The notes: generated by a model from the sequence alone, not told the origin. Shown: positions 1 through 8,187, numbered from the stretch's first letter. The stretch: 40,580 nt of DNA from Anaerolineae bacterium (GCA_019637555.1 JAHBVK010000055.1:1-40580); one strand, 5' to 3'. Translations and numbers: made by a program.

Positions 1-359
1 AAGACAAGTACAAGATCAAGAACGACAGCCGCGTGACCCGCATCGGCAAGATCCTGCGCAAGACCTCGCTGGACGAACTGCCGCAGTTGTTCAACGTGCT
101 GAAGGGCGACATGAGCCTCGTTGGTCCCCGTCCGGCGCTGGCATACGAAGTCGATGTCTACGCTCCACATCACCTGCGTCGTTTGGAAGCCAAGCCCGGT
201 TTCACTGGCTGGTGGCAGGTCAAGGCACGCAGCAGCGTCGATTTCGAGACGATGGTACAACTCGACACGTGGTACGCCGAGAACGCCAACCTGTGGCTCG
301 ACCTGAAGATCCTCGTGATGACGCCGCTCTCCGTGATCAAGGGTAAGGGCGCGGCATAA
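1..359 (+). CDS. Undecaprenyl-phosphate sugar phosphotransferase, C-terminal part (5' truncated by window)
   Basis: The reading frame is open from base 3 to the stop at 357-359 and lacks its N-terminus, which lies outside the window. The visible part is the end of the bacterial sugar transferase domain (WcaJ/RfbP/PssY class): TSLDELPQLFNVLKGDMS, then SLVGPRP, then PGFTGWWQV, followed by a C-terminal amphipathic stretch. In this family the enzyme moves a sugar phosphate from a nucleotide sugar to undecaprenyl phosphate at the inner membrane face, the priming step of exopolysaccharide or O-antigen synthesis. The genes that follow (sugar modification, Wzc, glycosyltransferases, Wzx, Wzy) support that role. 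Which sugar is transferred cannot be told. The GTG at 33 is internal to the domain and is not the true start. Confidence 0.9.
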   Translation, partial: DKYKIKNDSRVTRIGKILRKTSLDELPQLFNVLKGDMSLVGPRPALAYEVDVYAPHHLRRLEAKPGFTGWWQVKARSSVDFETMVQLDTWYAENANLWLDLKILVMTPLSVIKGKGAA

Positions 360-488
360 CAATTAGCCTTGAGAAAGCACAGCGCCATTGCCGCACGTAA
401 GCGCTGTTGCTTCACCTGTTCGTGCAAAATTTCGCAAAATTCAGACAAATTTCACGTCCACTACACACAGTTATACAGGCACTGTCTG

Positions 489-494
489 TATAAT
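489..494 (+). promoter_or_regulatory. Candidate -10 box (TATAAT) ahead of the oxidoreductase gene
   Basis: A perfect TATAAT lies 68 bases before the ATG at 563, in the 190-base gap after the sugar transferase gene. No good -35 hexamer sits at the usual distance. A 7-base inverted repeat (CGTCCAC 455-461, GTGGACG 504-510) brackets the box and could be an operator or chance. It suggests the downstream genes have their own promoter. Confidence 0.45.
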
Positions 495-562
495 GCGGTA
501 ACGGTGGACGGAATAATCTCCTGCTTCCGTACTCGTAATCATAGACAAGGATGAGTCGATCC

Positions 563-1642
563 ATGAGCACTGTTAATATCGGAGTGATCGGGTGTGGTTA
601 TTGGGGTCCCAACCTGATCCGCAATATCGCGGAACTCCCGACAGGTAATTTAGTCGCCGTTGCGGATACCCGCGCGGATCGCCTGAAGCACATTAAGACA
701 CTGTATCCCTTCGTACAGGTCACCGAGAATTACTCGGATTTATTTTCGATGGGCATTGACGCGGTGATCATCGCCACGCCGCCGCACACTCACTTCGCCA
801 TCGCTCAAGATTGCCTCAATCACGGCATCAATGTGCTGGTGGAAAAGCCGCTGACGCTGAACAGCGCTGATGGAGAGGCACTGATCAAGTTGGCAGCGGA
901 GAAGAATCTGGTGCTGATGGTGGGTAACACCTTCGAGTACAACACCGCCGTCGAAATGCTGAAGCAGATCGTGGACTCCGGTGAGTTGGGCGAAGTGTTC
1001 TACGTCAACGCCGTGCGTACCAACCTCGGTCTGTTCTCCACCCGTCACAATGTGATGTGGGACCTTGCGCCGCACGACATCTCGATCATGCTGTACCTGC
1101 TGGGCAAGGAGCCTACCAGCGTCAGCGCGATGGGACGTTCCTCAATCTATAAGGGCGTCGAAGACCTCGTGTACATGCACATGAACTTCGATAACGACAT
1201 CGTTGGTCACGTTCATGTAAGCTGGCTAGACCCGCAGAAGGTGCGCCGCATCACCGTGGTCGGCAGCAAGAAAATGGTCGTCTATGATGACATTGAGCCG
1301 CTGGAAAAGATCAAGATTTACGACAAGGGTGTTGATGCGCCTCCGTATGCTGATACCTTCGCGCAGTTCCAGTTCAGCTATCGCTACGGCAACGTGGTGA
1401 TCCCTTACATCAAGTTCACCGAGCCGCTGCGTGTGGAGTGCCAGCACTTCATCGACAGCATCACCAACAAGACGCGCCCCCGCAGTGACGGTGTGGTTGG
1501 TCTGCGCATCGTCAAGGTGTTGGAAGCTGGCGAATGGTCGCTGAAGAACCAGAGCCAACTCAAGAACATCGAGCCGACCAGCGTCGAATTGGCTGCGCCT
1601 GCCCTGTCCACCGTTAATGGCAACGGCAACGGCAAGCACTAA
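563..1642 (+). CDS. Gfo/Idh/MocA-family nucleotide-sugar oxidoreductase
   Basis: About 359 aa. The N-terminal Rossmann fold shows VGVIGCGYWG-like sequence (here IGVIGCGYWGPN), then the catalytic-site lysine in VEKPL (K95 from this start), and the Asp/His motif WDLAPHDI typical of the family. The C-terminal alpha/beta domain follows, with an Asn/Gly-rich tail. Family members such as WlbA/WbpB oxidise C3 of UDP-GlcNAcA with NAD, producing the ketone for the aminotransferase that follows. The DegT aminotransferase at 1799 and the hexapeptide acetyltransferase at 6602 support a 3-acetamido sugar route. The ATG at 551 is also in frame, but the AAGGA at 546-550 sits too close to it, while it lies 12 bases from the ATG at 563. 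The exact substrate is not visible. Confidence 0.88.
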   Translation: MSTVNIGVIGCGYWGPNLIRNIAELPTGNLVAVADTRADRLKHIKTLYPFVQVTENYSDLFSMGIDAVIIATPPHTHFAIAQDCLNHGINVLVEKPLTLNSADGEALIKLAAEKNLVLMVGNTFEYNTAVEMLKQIVDSGELGEVFYVNAVRTNLGLFSTRHNVMWDLAPHDISIMLYLLGKEPTSVSAMGRSSIYKGVEDLVYMHMNFDNDIVGHVHVSWLDPQKVRRITVVGSKKMVVYDDIEPLEKIKIYDKGVDAPPYADTFAQFQFSYRYGNVVIPYIKFTEPLRVECQHFIDSITNKTRPRSDGVVGLRIVKVLEAGEWSLKNQSQLKNIEPTSVELAAPALSTVNGNGNGKH

Positions 1643-1650
1643 AGCAAGTC

Positions 1651-1712
1651 AGTAACGAGTGATGAGTAACGAGTAACGAGTGAATGCAGAATAACTGTAT
1701 TTGCTCGTTACT
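1651..1712 (+). repeat. AGTAACG heptad repeats with an inverted copy (hairpin)
   Basis: Five heptads in a row (AGTAACG, AGTGATG, AGTAACG, AGTAACG, AGTGAAT) run from 1651 to 1685, starting 8 bases after the stop codon at 1640-1642. An inverted copy, CTCGTTACT at 1704-1712, is the perfect complement of AGTAACGAG at 1672-1680 (9 bp stem, 23-base loop). The same family recurs at 2982-3051. Confidence 0.75.
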
Positions 1713-1798
1713 GCGGACTCAGAACTGCTCTCAATCTAAATGGCAATGTATCTCAGTCTCAATCGCTCTCTCTATTCTAATTCTAGGAGTATCCATCA

Positions 1799-2914
1799 GT
1801 GAAAGTCCCATTTGTAGACCTGCAAGCCCAACACCAGCCGCTGATGCCCGAAATTATGCAGGCTGTCCAGAATGTGCTGACCAAAGGCAACTTCATCCTC
1901 GGTAATGAGGTGAATGAGCTTGAGCAGATGTTCGCGGATTACTGCGGCGTCAAGTATGCCATCGGCATGGATAACGGTCTGGCTGCCGAAGTATTGGCGC
2001 TAGAAGCCTATGGCGTTGGTCCCGGCGACGAAGTGATCACGCAGGCGAACACCTTCATCGCTACCGCTGCCGCCGCCACGATGGTCGGTGCCAAGGTAGT
2101 GCTGGTCGATTGCGACCCCGACACCTACCAGATCGATCTGGATCAGTTGGAAGCCGCGATCACCCCGCGCACCAAGGCGATCATGCCCGTCCACCTGTAC
2201 GGTATCCCCGCCGATATGGACCGCATCATGGCGATTGCTAACAAGCACAACTTGCTGGTGATCGAAGATGCCTGCCAAGCGCACGGCGCGTTCTATAAGG
2301 GCAAGCGCGTTGGCTCCTTCGGTCACGCGGCGGCGTTCAGCTTCTACCCCGCCAAGAACCTCGGTGCGGCTGGCGACGGCGGTATCGTGGTGACCAACGA
2401 CGCGCAGATCGCTGAAAAGCTGAAGATCCTGCGTAACTGCGGTTCGCCCAAGAAGTACTATCACACCATGACCCCGCACAACCATCGTCTGGATACGCTG
2501 CACGCCGCGATCTTAAAGATTAAGCTGCCGCACCTCGATGACTGGAATGTGACGCGCCGCGCTCGCGCTGCCGAGTACGAAAAGCTGTTCGCGGGCACGC
2601 CGATCATCACGCCGAAGTATCAGGCGGAGACGGAACCCGTGTGGCATTTGTACGTCGTACGCGTTGAGAACCGCACGGAACTGCAAGACTACCTGAGCAA
2701 GCAGGGCATCGGTACGGGCATCCACTACCCGATCCCCATTCACTTGCAGCCGTTCTATGAGAACCTCGGTTACAAGCAGGGTGCATTCCCCGTCACCGAG
2801 TCGTACATGGACAAGATTCTGTCCCTGCCGATGTTCGAGCACATGACGGCGGAACAGGCTGCCTTCGTCGCCGAGCAGACGATCAAGTTTGCCAGCGAAG
2901 CAGTGACGGCGTAA
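1799..2914 (+). CDS. DegT/DnrJ/EryC1/StrS-family sugar aminotransferase
   Basis: 371 aa, a normal length for PLP-dependent sugar aminotransferases. It starts FVDLQAQ, has the motif GPGDEVI followed by TFIATAAAA, the IEDACQAHGA segment (Asp that contacts the PLP pyridine nitrogen) and the PLP lysine in FSFYPAKNLGA (K186). It would transfer an amino group from glutamate to a keto sugar nucleotide, probably the product of the preceding oxidoreductase. The phosphate-binding turn reads DNGLAAE rather than the NGTDAL common in WbpE-type enzymes; NGL is closer to the FdtB/QdtB class that works on 3-keto-6-deoxyhexoses. So UDP-2-acetamido-3-amino-glucuronate and dTDP-3-amino-6-deoxyhexose routes both remain open. 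The GTG start is set by AGGAG at 1785-1789. Confidence 0.9.
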   Translation: MKVPFVDLQAQHQPLMPEIMQAVQNVLTKGNFILGNEVNELEQMFADYCGVKYAIGMDNGLAAEVLALEAYGVGPGDEVITQANTFIATAAAATMVGAKVVLVDCDPDTYQIDLDQLEAAITPRTKAIMPVHLYGIPADMDRIMAIANKHNLLVIEDACQAHGAFYKGKRVGSFGHAAAFSFYPAKNLGAAGDGGIVVTNDAQIAEKLKILRNCGSPKKYYHTMTPHNHRLDTLHAAILKIKLPHLDDWNVTRRARAAEYEKLFAGTPIITPKYQAETEPVWHLYVVRVENRTELQDYLSKQGIGTGIHYPIPIHLQPFYENLGYKQGAFPVTESYMDKILSLPMFEHMTAEQAAFVAEQTIKFASEAVTA

Positions 2915-2918
2915 GGAA

Positions 2919-2975
2919 GAAGTGCTGGGTGCTGAGGCAAGAAGGTGCCAAAAGTGCCGAAGTGCCTGAGTGCCA
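2919..2975 (+). repeat. GTGCTGA/GTGCC-type heptad repeat, copy 1
   Basis: Degenerate units built on AAGTGCTGAGTGCC start 4 bases after the stop codon of the aminotransferase (2912-2914). Comparable tracts follow the stop codons at 4867 and 35617. Unit spacing is close to 7 bases. Confidence 0.65.
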
Positions 2976-2981
2976 ATGTGT

Positions 2982-3051
2982 AAGTAATAAGTGATGAGTA
3001 ACGAGTAATGAGTCAAGAGAACGGCTCGGACCGTAGCGTTACTCGTCACTT
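2982..3051 (+). repeat. AGTAACG heptad repeat with 15-base inverted arm
   Basis: Heptads AAGTAAT/AAGTGATG/AGTAACG/AGTAATG run from 2982 to about 3015. The segment 2989-3003 pairs with 3037-3051 over 15 positions (14 Watson-Crick and one G-U), leaving a 33-base loop. The same arrangement, shorter, is at 1651-1712. Confidence 0.75.
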
Positions 3052-3157
3052 TTGAATGGCAGATACGGTTAAGTCTGCGAACCACCTGTACAGACGCGCA
3101 ACATCGGTGCGGTGGGGAAGCTGACAAGCTGGTTGTGTAGATCAGATGGAATTGGGG

Positions 3158-3178
3158 GCGGGTGACCTGCAAACCCGC
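3158..3178 (+). repeat. Small GCGGGT/ACCCGC palindrome
   Basis: GCGGGT (3158-3163) pairs with ACCCGC (3173-3178) around a 9-base loop. It resembles the better palindrome at 36717-36741 but lacks the CCCCTACGA tail, so membership in that family is weak. Confidence 0.4.
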
Positions 3179-3346
3179 TCCTTTGCTGTCCGCTGACCGG
3201 GCTGCTGATGTCTGTTACATACGATTACGGGATGGTTATTGTTCGGGCATTGCCGATGGCAGGCGACTGCCGCTATTATTGGAATATCCGCAGGTTGTTG
3301 GCAACGCTGAGAACACTGAGGACAGTAGAGCAAAGCGAGGATCGCG

Positions 3347-4867
3347 GTGGAACTTACAAGATACGTCAAGGTCGTGGTGCGCTGGTGGTGGGTGGTCGCA
3401 TTGGTCGCTGGCATCGCTGGCGGCGTAGTGGCGCTGACCGGGATTAACCACAAACCAGTTTACACCGCCAACGCCATTTTGAGCGTTGTCCCTGTCGGTA
3501 CACAAGCAATCGACTACGGCACTTATGTTTATTTCGAGCGCCTAGTCAACACTTATTCCACCATCGCGCGGAGTACCACCGTCACCGCCAAAGCGAAAAC
3601 CATACTCGGCGTTTCTGAATTACCAAAATATCGCATCGAGACGATTCCACAGACTGAGTTGATGCAGTTCAGTGTAGATGCCAACGATCCAGAATTCGCG
3701 CAGAAAGCCTGTAATGTGCTGGCGCAACTGCTGATCGAAGCCAACCAGCAGCGCTTCACCGGCAGCGGCGGTATTCTGGGTGACCTGACCGCGCGGATGA
3801 GTTCGCTGCGTACCGATCTGGAAGCGTTGACCAAAGAGAAAACCGCCGCCGAAACTGCGATCCCCCGCGACGATGACAAGATCTCCAATCTGCAGCGCGA
3901 CATTGACGCCAAGCAGCAGGAATATAACGCGGTACTCTCCAGCTACAATCAGGTGCAGAACAGTATCCTGACGCTTTCCAACGCGTTGCAATTGACTATC
4001 GCGGCGGAAGTGCCACAGGAAAGCTCGGATCGTAACCCGATCATCAATATCGCTATTGCGGCGATTGCTGGTGCAATGGCTGGCGTAGCGCTGGCGTTTG
4101 TATTGGAAAACACCAATACCAAGCTGTTCAGCACGAAGCAGATCGAGAACGTGACCAACAGCAGCGTGATCGCCAAGATCCCAGTGCTTTCTTCACGCGA
4201 GAAGGGCGATGTGTTCCGCAGCAATCAGGTAGCGGCGGAAGCCTTCAGACGCCTGCGTATTCAATTGTTCCCCTCGCTGCACGATACCGGTCATAAGGCA
4301 TTCCTCGTGACCAGCAGCGTGCCGCAGGAAGGTAAATCTACTACCGCCGCCAACCTCGCCCGCGCTATCGCGCAGGTGGTGGAGCAGTGCGTGGTACTGG
4401 TCGATTGCGACCTGCGCCGTCCCCAAGTGCATAAAATCTTTGACATCTCCAACGATGAAGGCTTGACCGACATATTAGCTGGCGAGGTCAGCATTGAGGA
4501 AGCCGTCCGCGACACCAATCACTCGCGCTTGAAGGTGATCACCGCAGGTACGGCAATTACCAACCCGACGGAAGTGATCAGCTCACAGCGGATGCTCGAT
4601 CTGATCGACGAACTGCTGACGGAATACACCACCGTCGTGCTGGATTGCCCGCCCATTCTGGCTGCTACCGATGCAATCGCGTTGGCTCCGCATACATCGG
4701 GTATGGTAATGGTGCTGGACATCAACAAGTCGGATGAGAAGTCTCTACGGCTGGCATCCTCGCAGCTTAAGGACGAAGGAATCAATGTGCTCGGCGTGGT
4801 GCTAAACCGTACCAAGCTGGATAAGAGCTTCCAGTATTATCGGTATTACTCGAAGCGCAACCGCTAG
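3347..4867 (+). CDS. Wzc-like polysaccharide chain-length regulator / bacterial tyrosine kinase
   Basis: 506 aa, one polypeptide with both parts. N-terminal Wzz-type segment: membrane helix at about residues 14-31, an extracytoplasmic region with a coiled-coil-like stretch (about 145-215), and a second helix at about 229-250. The C-terminal BY-kinase has Walker A in SSVPQEGKSTTAAN (K330), Walker A' in VVLVDCDLRRP, Walker B in TTVVLDCPP, and a tyrosine cluster QYYRYY (Y497, Y498, Y500, Y501) six residues from the end, the autophosphorylation tail of this class. In known systems the phosphorylation cycle controls the length and export of Wzy-made polymer. It is shorter than the proteobacterial Wzc (about 720 aa) mainly in the periplasmic part. 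The GTG start has GAGG at 3337-3340. Confidence 0.92.
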   Translation: MELTRYVKVVVRWWWVVALVAGIAGGVVALTGINHKPVYTANAILSVVPVGTQAIDYGTYVYFERLVNTYSTIARSTTVTAKAKTILGVSELPKYRIETIPQTELMQFSVDANDPEFAQKACNVLAQLLIEANQQRFTGSGGILGDLTARMSSLRTDLEALTKEKTAAETAIPRDDDKISNLQRDIDAKQQEYNAVLSSYNQVQNSILTLSNALQLTIAAEVPQESSDRNPIINIAIAAIAGAMAGVALAFVLENTNTKLFSTKQIENVTNSSVIAKIPVLSSREKGDVFRSNQVAAEAFRRLRIQLFPSLHDTGHKAFLVTSSVPQEGKSTTAANLARAIAQVVEQCVVLVDCDLRRPQVHKIFDISNDEGLTDILAGEVSIEEAVRDTNHSRLKVITAGTAITNPTEVISSQRMLDLIDELLTEYTTVVLDCPPILAATDAIALAPHTSGMVMVLDINKSDEKSLRLASSQLKDEGINVLGVVLNRTKLDKSFQYYRYYSKRNR

Positions 4868-4985
4868 GGAAGTGCTGAGTGCCGGGTGCTGAGACAGGAA
4901 AGTGCTGAGAAGCACGTACCGAAGCACCTGAGTGCCGATAGTGCCGCGAAGGAAGTGCTGAAGTACCTGTACATGTGCTGAGGCG
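4868..4985 (+). repeat. GTGCTGA/GTGCC-type heptad repeat, copy 2 (longest)
   Basis: A run of degenerate units (AAGTGCTGAGTGCC, GGGTGCTGAGA, AAGTGCTGAGAAGC, GAAGCACCTGAGTGCC, GAAGTGCTGAAG) begins immediately after the kinase stop codon at 4865-4867 and fills about 118 bases up to the terminator hairpin. It is the longest tract of this family in the window. Confidence 0.65.
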
Positions 4986-5012
4986 CTGGACGGCTGATAT
5001 GAATGTGCAGTA

Positions 5013-5078
5013 AACACCGGACTCAATGTGATAGGACAGCGAGCGTACCCTACTATCCTATTCCGTCCGGTGTTTTTT
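5013..5078 (+). terminator. Rho-independent terminator after the kinase gene
   Basis: AACACCGGAC (5013-5022) pairs perfectly with GTCCGGTGTT (5065-5074), and an inner pair ATAGGA (5031-5036)/TCCTAT (5056-5061) shortens the loop. The stem runs into six T residues (5073-5078). A second small hairpin, CCTCTC (5097-5102)/GAGAGG (5109-5114), follows before the next gene. Confidence 0.7.
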
Positions 5079-5158
5079 GTGCCAAATGAAAATAAACCTC
5101 TCCGCTGTGAGAGGGCTTTATCAGACTCGTGACACAAGGCAATGGAGCGTACTGATCC

Positions 5159-6487
5159 ATGATCAAGCGTTTATTAGGTTTACTCGCGCCGCTCGGCGTT
5201 ATTCTGGTGGCGTTAGGCATCCAGCGGCGGCAGACACTGAAGAATGACACCAGTTCCACACCCCTGACGGATGCACAAGGACAGACGCGCAAGCGCCGCC
5301 GTGCCTGCTTCATCAGCCAGCGGACTTATCCTGTTGATCAGCGCTTGTATACGGAAATTCTGGCGCTGCAAGAAGCGGGCTACGAAGTGCATATCATCTG
5401 CACACGCGATGACCGCCCCGATCCCAGCAAGAACCGCCCTAACTACAGCGTGGAAGATGGCGTGCATATTCACCGCATTCCCTCGATCCCACGTGCACGT
5501 GGCAGCAAGATTCGCTACATCCTTGAATATGCCAGCTTCACACTGCCCGCATTCTTGCTGGTGACCTACTTGCACTTCAAACTCGGTTTCCATCTGGTGC
5601 ACGTCACCAACATGACCGACCTGTTGTTGATCTCGGCGCTGGTTCCCCGCTACACAGGCGCGAAAGTGATCTTCGACATCCGCGAGTGCTCGCCAGAGAT
5701 GTTCAATGATCGTTTGGGCTTGGCGATGGACGGCACACCGATGAAATTCATCATCGCTATCGAGCAATGGGCGGTGCGCTTCGCTCATGTTACCGTCACC
5801 TGCACGGATCAGATGAAAGAAGCGGTAGTCAAGCGCGGTGCCGATCCCGATAAGATCGTGATCATCCTCAACGTCAGTTCGGCACATCACCCGACGCCCG
5901 TACTGCCCGATCCGAATGACAACTCGGCAGCCGAGAACCTGCGTATGGTCACGCATGGCACGATCATCAAGCGTTACGGTCATACGCAGTTGATCCAAGC
6001 GATGCCGCATTTGCTCAAGGAAATCCCTAACGCCAAGCTGGAAATTCTTGGCAAGGGGGAATATCGCCCCACGCTGGAAAAGTTGGTAGCTGATCTCAAG
6101 CTGGACGAGCACGTCAACTTCGCGGGCTTCGTCAAGGATGAGGAATTGGTGGAGCGTCTGCGCCGCAATCACTTCGGCATCGTCTCGCTGGAGCAGAATC
6201 CCGAAGCCGATCTGGTGCATACCCACAAGATGTTCGAGTACATCGAACTGGGCATCCCTGTGGTGATCAGCCGCACCGTCGCCGCCCGCGCTTACTTCGA
6301 GGAAGACGAGCTGGCGTTCTACGACCCGCACAGCCCCGAAGATCTGGCGCGCGTGATGGTAGAAATGGCACGCGATCCACAGCGGCGATATCAACATGCG
6401 GTCAAGGCGTTGAAGCGGATTGAGGGTTATTCGGCTGAGGAGCAGCGACGTATTTACGTCGATTGCGTGGAGAAGCTGGTCGGCTAG
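5159..6487 (+). CDS. Glycosyltransferase, GT4-like (GT-B fold), membrane-anchored
   Basis: 442 aa. An N-terminal hydrophobic helix (about residues 4-20) is followed by a basic linker (TRKRRR) and a GT-B domain beginning RACFISQRTYPVDQR. The C-terminal half has the donor-side features of GT4 enzymes: MVTHGTIIKRYGH, LEILGKGEYRPTLE, NFAGFVKDEELVERL, then HTHKMFEYIELGIPVVISR with the Glu-rich donor pocket. It likely adds a sugar from a nucleotide donor to the lipid-linked repeat unit on the cytoplasmic face. Donor and linkage cannot be told. It has its own leader after a terminator, so it may start a new transcription unit. Confidence 0.87.
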   Translation: MIKRLLGLLAPLGVILVALGIQRRQTLKNDTSSTPLTDAQGQTRKRRRACFISQRTYPVDQRLYTEILALQEAGYEVHIICTRDDRPDPSKNRPNYSVEDGVHIHRIPSIPRARGSKIRYILEYASFTLPAFLLVTYLHFKLGFHLVHVTNMTDLLLISALVPRYTGAKVIFDIRECSPEMFNDRLGLAMDGTPMKFIIAIEQWAVRFAHVTVTCTDQMKEAVVKRGADPDKIVIILNVSSAHHPTPVLPDPNDNSAAENLRMVTHGTIIKRYGHTQLIQAMPHLLKEIPNAKLEILGKGEYRPTLEKLVADLKLDEHVNFAGFVKDEELVERLRRNHFGIVSLEQNPEADLVHTHKMFEYIELGIPVVISRTVAARAYFEEDELAFYDPHSPEDLARVMVEMARDPQRRYQHAVKALKRIEGYSAEEQRRIYVDCVEKLVG

Positions 6488-6601
6488 TTACGGTCAGCGT
6501 CATGGTCACGGCTTTGAGATCACCGCGATGCGCTAATGAGAGTAGAGTAATCGCGTAACGACTATCGGTTCAGAATTGACATTCAGGAGTAATTTAGCAC
6601 T

Positions 6602-7087
6602 ATGCCAGTCGCAGCAAGCGTTAAGATGGGAGAAGGTGTACGTATCTTCTATCCCGATCTGGTCAATATGTATAACTGCAGCCTCGGTGACCAAACTACT
6701 GTTGGTCCGTTCGTGGAAGTTCAGGGCGGCGTGGACATCGGTGCGCGCTGCAAAATCTCCTCCCACAGCTTCATCTGCGAGGGCGTGAGCATCGAGGATG
6801 AGGTATTCATCGGTCATGGCGTGATGTTCATCAACGACATCTATCCCCGCGCAACGGGCGAAGATGGTCAGCCGTTGAAAGGTGGTCAGTGGGAGATGGT
6901 GCGCACACGCATCGGCAAGCGCGTCTCCATCGGCAGCAACGCCACGATCATGGGAGGAATAACCATCGGAGAAGGCGCACTGATCGGTGCGGGCGCGGTG
7001 GTGACCAAAAACGTGCCGCCTTTTGCTATAGTCACCGGAAATCCGGGGCGCGTTCGTGGTGATGTGCGCGAACGCCAAACGAAGTGA
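6602..7087 (+). CDS. Hexapeptide-repeat sugar N-acetyltransferase (WbpD/WlbB-like)
   Basis: 161 aa, left-handed beta-helix made of hexapeptide repeats, with the family stretch SSHSFICEGVSIEDEVFIGH followed by GVMFINDIYPRA, and a C-terminal part TIGEGALIGAGAVVTKNVPP. This matches acetyl-CoA dependent enzymes that acetylate the 3-amino group of UDP-2-acetamido-3-amino-2,3-dideoxyglucuronate (WbpD/WlbB) or of dTDP-3-amino-6-deoxyhexoses (FdtC/QdtC). It completes the set with the oxidoreductase at 563 and the aminotransferase at 1799, although two genes lie between. AGGAG at 6585-6589 fits the ATG start. Confidence 0.88.
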   Translation: MPVAASVKMGEGVRIFYPDLVNMYNCSLGDQTTVGPFVEVQGGVDIGARCKISSHSFICEGVSIEDEVFIGHGVMFINDIYPRATGEDGQPLKGGQWEMVRTRIGKRVSIGSNATIMGGITIGEGALIGAGAVVTKNVPPFAIVTGNPGRVRGDVRERQTK

Positions 7088-7153
7088 AATAAGCGGAGAT
7101 CGCATCAGTATACTGAGGTAAACTCAAGTCTGGTTGGCGAGTCAAAAACTTCG

Positions 7154-7254
7154 CTAACGCGGGTTGTGAGTCTGAAAGCAGAACAAGGATAGGTGGTTAG
7201 GGTTTCGATACCTTGTGCCCATCCATTCCCTTCAGAGGAGCAAACCCGCGTTAG
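7154..7254 (+). repeat. Perfect 12-base inverted repeat in the SIMPL gene leader
   Basis: CTAACGCGGGTT (7154-7165) and AACCCGCGTTAG (7243-7254) are exact complements separated by 77 bases, which contain smaller pairing options (GGAT/ATCC). The right arm ends about 40 bases before the ATG at 7294. No T-tract follows, so it does not look like a terminator. Confidence 0.6.
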
Positions 7255-7293
7255 GATTGCGCACAAATTTTTGTTTTCAGGAGGCTAGACAAC

Positions 7294-8034
7294 ATGTTCC
7301 GTAGAAAGACACTGCTGCTCATCACTGCGATTATGCTTCTCAGCGTGTCGCTGCTCAGTGGCATCGAGGTGCGCCCTGCCCACGCCCAAGCCGGACAAAC
7401 GATCACCGTTACGGGCATTGGCACGGCATCAGGTCAGCCGGATATCGCGACGGTAGAGATCGGTTATCAAATCCTCAACACGCAGCTTGCCAATGCCTTT
7501 AATAACGGCAATACGGCGATGATCAGCATCACGCAGGCGCTGCTGGATCAGGGGATCGCGCAGTCGGATATTCAACTGGTCGCCTACAATGTAACGCCCA
7601 ATGATCGCGGTCAGGGTGGCGTACCATCGGGCAATTTCATCTATCGCTTCAGTCAGGTGCTGCGGGTAACCATCCGCGACATCTCGAAGGTGAATGAGAT
7701 CATCACGGCGGCGGTAGCAGCGAATGCCAATATCGTGCAGAACTTTGCCTTCGGCATCGACAAAGTAGACGCGCTGGAGACACAGGCACGCACCGAGGCG
7801 ATCAAGAATGCACGCGCCCGCGCTGATCAGTTGGCAACGGGCTTAGGTGTGTACGTCAGCGATGCGATCAACATCACCGATAATGTGACCGTGAACAACA
7901 TCGTGCCGACGGGCAGTGGCAGTCGTGGCGCTGTGGTGCAGTTGCCTGAAGAAGGCACCGCCGTGCCGCTGGCTGGTCAATTCATCGTCACCGTGCAGGT
8001 GGGGATCACCTTCACGCTGCGTACCCAGCCCTAA
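7294..8034 (+). CDS. SIMPL-domain (DUF541) secreted protein
   Basis: 246 aa. A signal peptide (residues 1 to about 31, ending ARPAHAQA-like sequence RPAHAQA) precedes a SIMPL domain that starts TITVTGIGTASGQPDIA and ends in a beta-strand FIVTVQVGITFTL. The domain shows the usual helix with repeated Ala (EAIKNARARADQLATGLG). SIMPL proteins are periplasmic or outer-surface proteins of mostly unknown role (Omp28/BP26 is one), some forming ring or channel assemblies. GGAGG at 7281-7285 fits the ATG. It has a structured leader and sits inside the polysaccharide locus, so an envelope role is plausible but unproved. Confidence 0.85.
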   Translation: MFRRKTLLLITAIMLLSVSLLSGIEVRPAHAQAGQTITVTGIGTASGQPDIATVEIGYQILNTQLANAFNNGNTAMISITQALLDQGIAQSDIQLVAYNVTPNDRGQGGVPSGNFIYRFSQVLRVTIRDISKVNEIITAAVAANANIVQNFAFGIDKVDALETQARTEAIKNARARADQLATGLGVYVSDAINITDNVTVNNIVPTGSGSRGAVVQLPEEGTAVPLAGQFIVTVQVGITFTLRTQP

Positions 8035-8158
8035 CCTTACAGCACACTATCACGCGCATCATATGCGCGAACAGTGGGGCGATGTTAGGTCGCCCCTTTG
8101 AGTACTTTAATCCCGTCCGCCCACGCACTACACTGCTTCAAAATTCACAGATTATTCA

Positions 8159-8187
8159 TTGACGGAACTTACATCTCGTTATTTTAT
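8159..8187 (+). promoter_or_regulatory. Candidate sigma-70-type promoter for the cytidylyltransferase gene
   Basis: TTGACG (8159-8164), a 17-base spacer and TTTTAT (8182-8187) form a fair -35/-10 pair 115 bases before the ATG at 8303. A small inverted repeat (AATTGA/TCAATT, about 8211-8228) lies in the leader. Confidence 0.45.

Larger units (their letters stand above)
2915..3346. other. 432-base gene-free stretch rich in repeats
   Basis: No convincing gene is seen. From left to right it holds a GTGCTGA-type heptad repeat (2919-2975), an AGTAACG-type repeat with a long inverted arm (2982-3051) and a small palindrome (3158-3178). The last 160 bases before the kinase gene presumably include its promoter, but I see no clear -35/-10 pair. 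Confidence 0.6.

Noticed and set aside
455..510. CGTCCAC/GTGGACG inverted repeat around the TATAAT at 489
   Set aside because: Only 7 bases with a 42-base spacer; noted under the promoter but too weak for its own operator call.
5213..6397. Frame of 394 codons on the - strand within the glycosyltransferase gene
   Set aside because: The + strand frame has clear GT-B motifs and a good start; the antisense product has no recognisable motif and is His/Gln-rich as typical of shadows.
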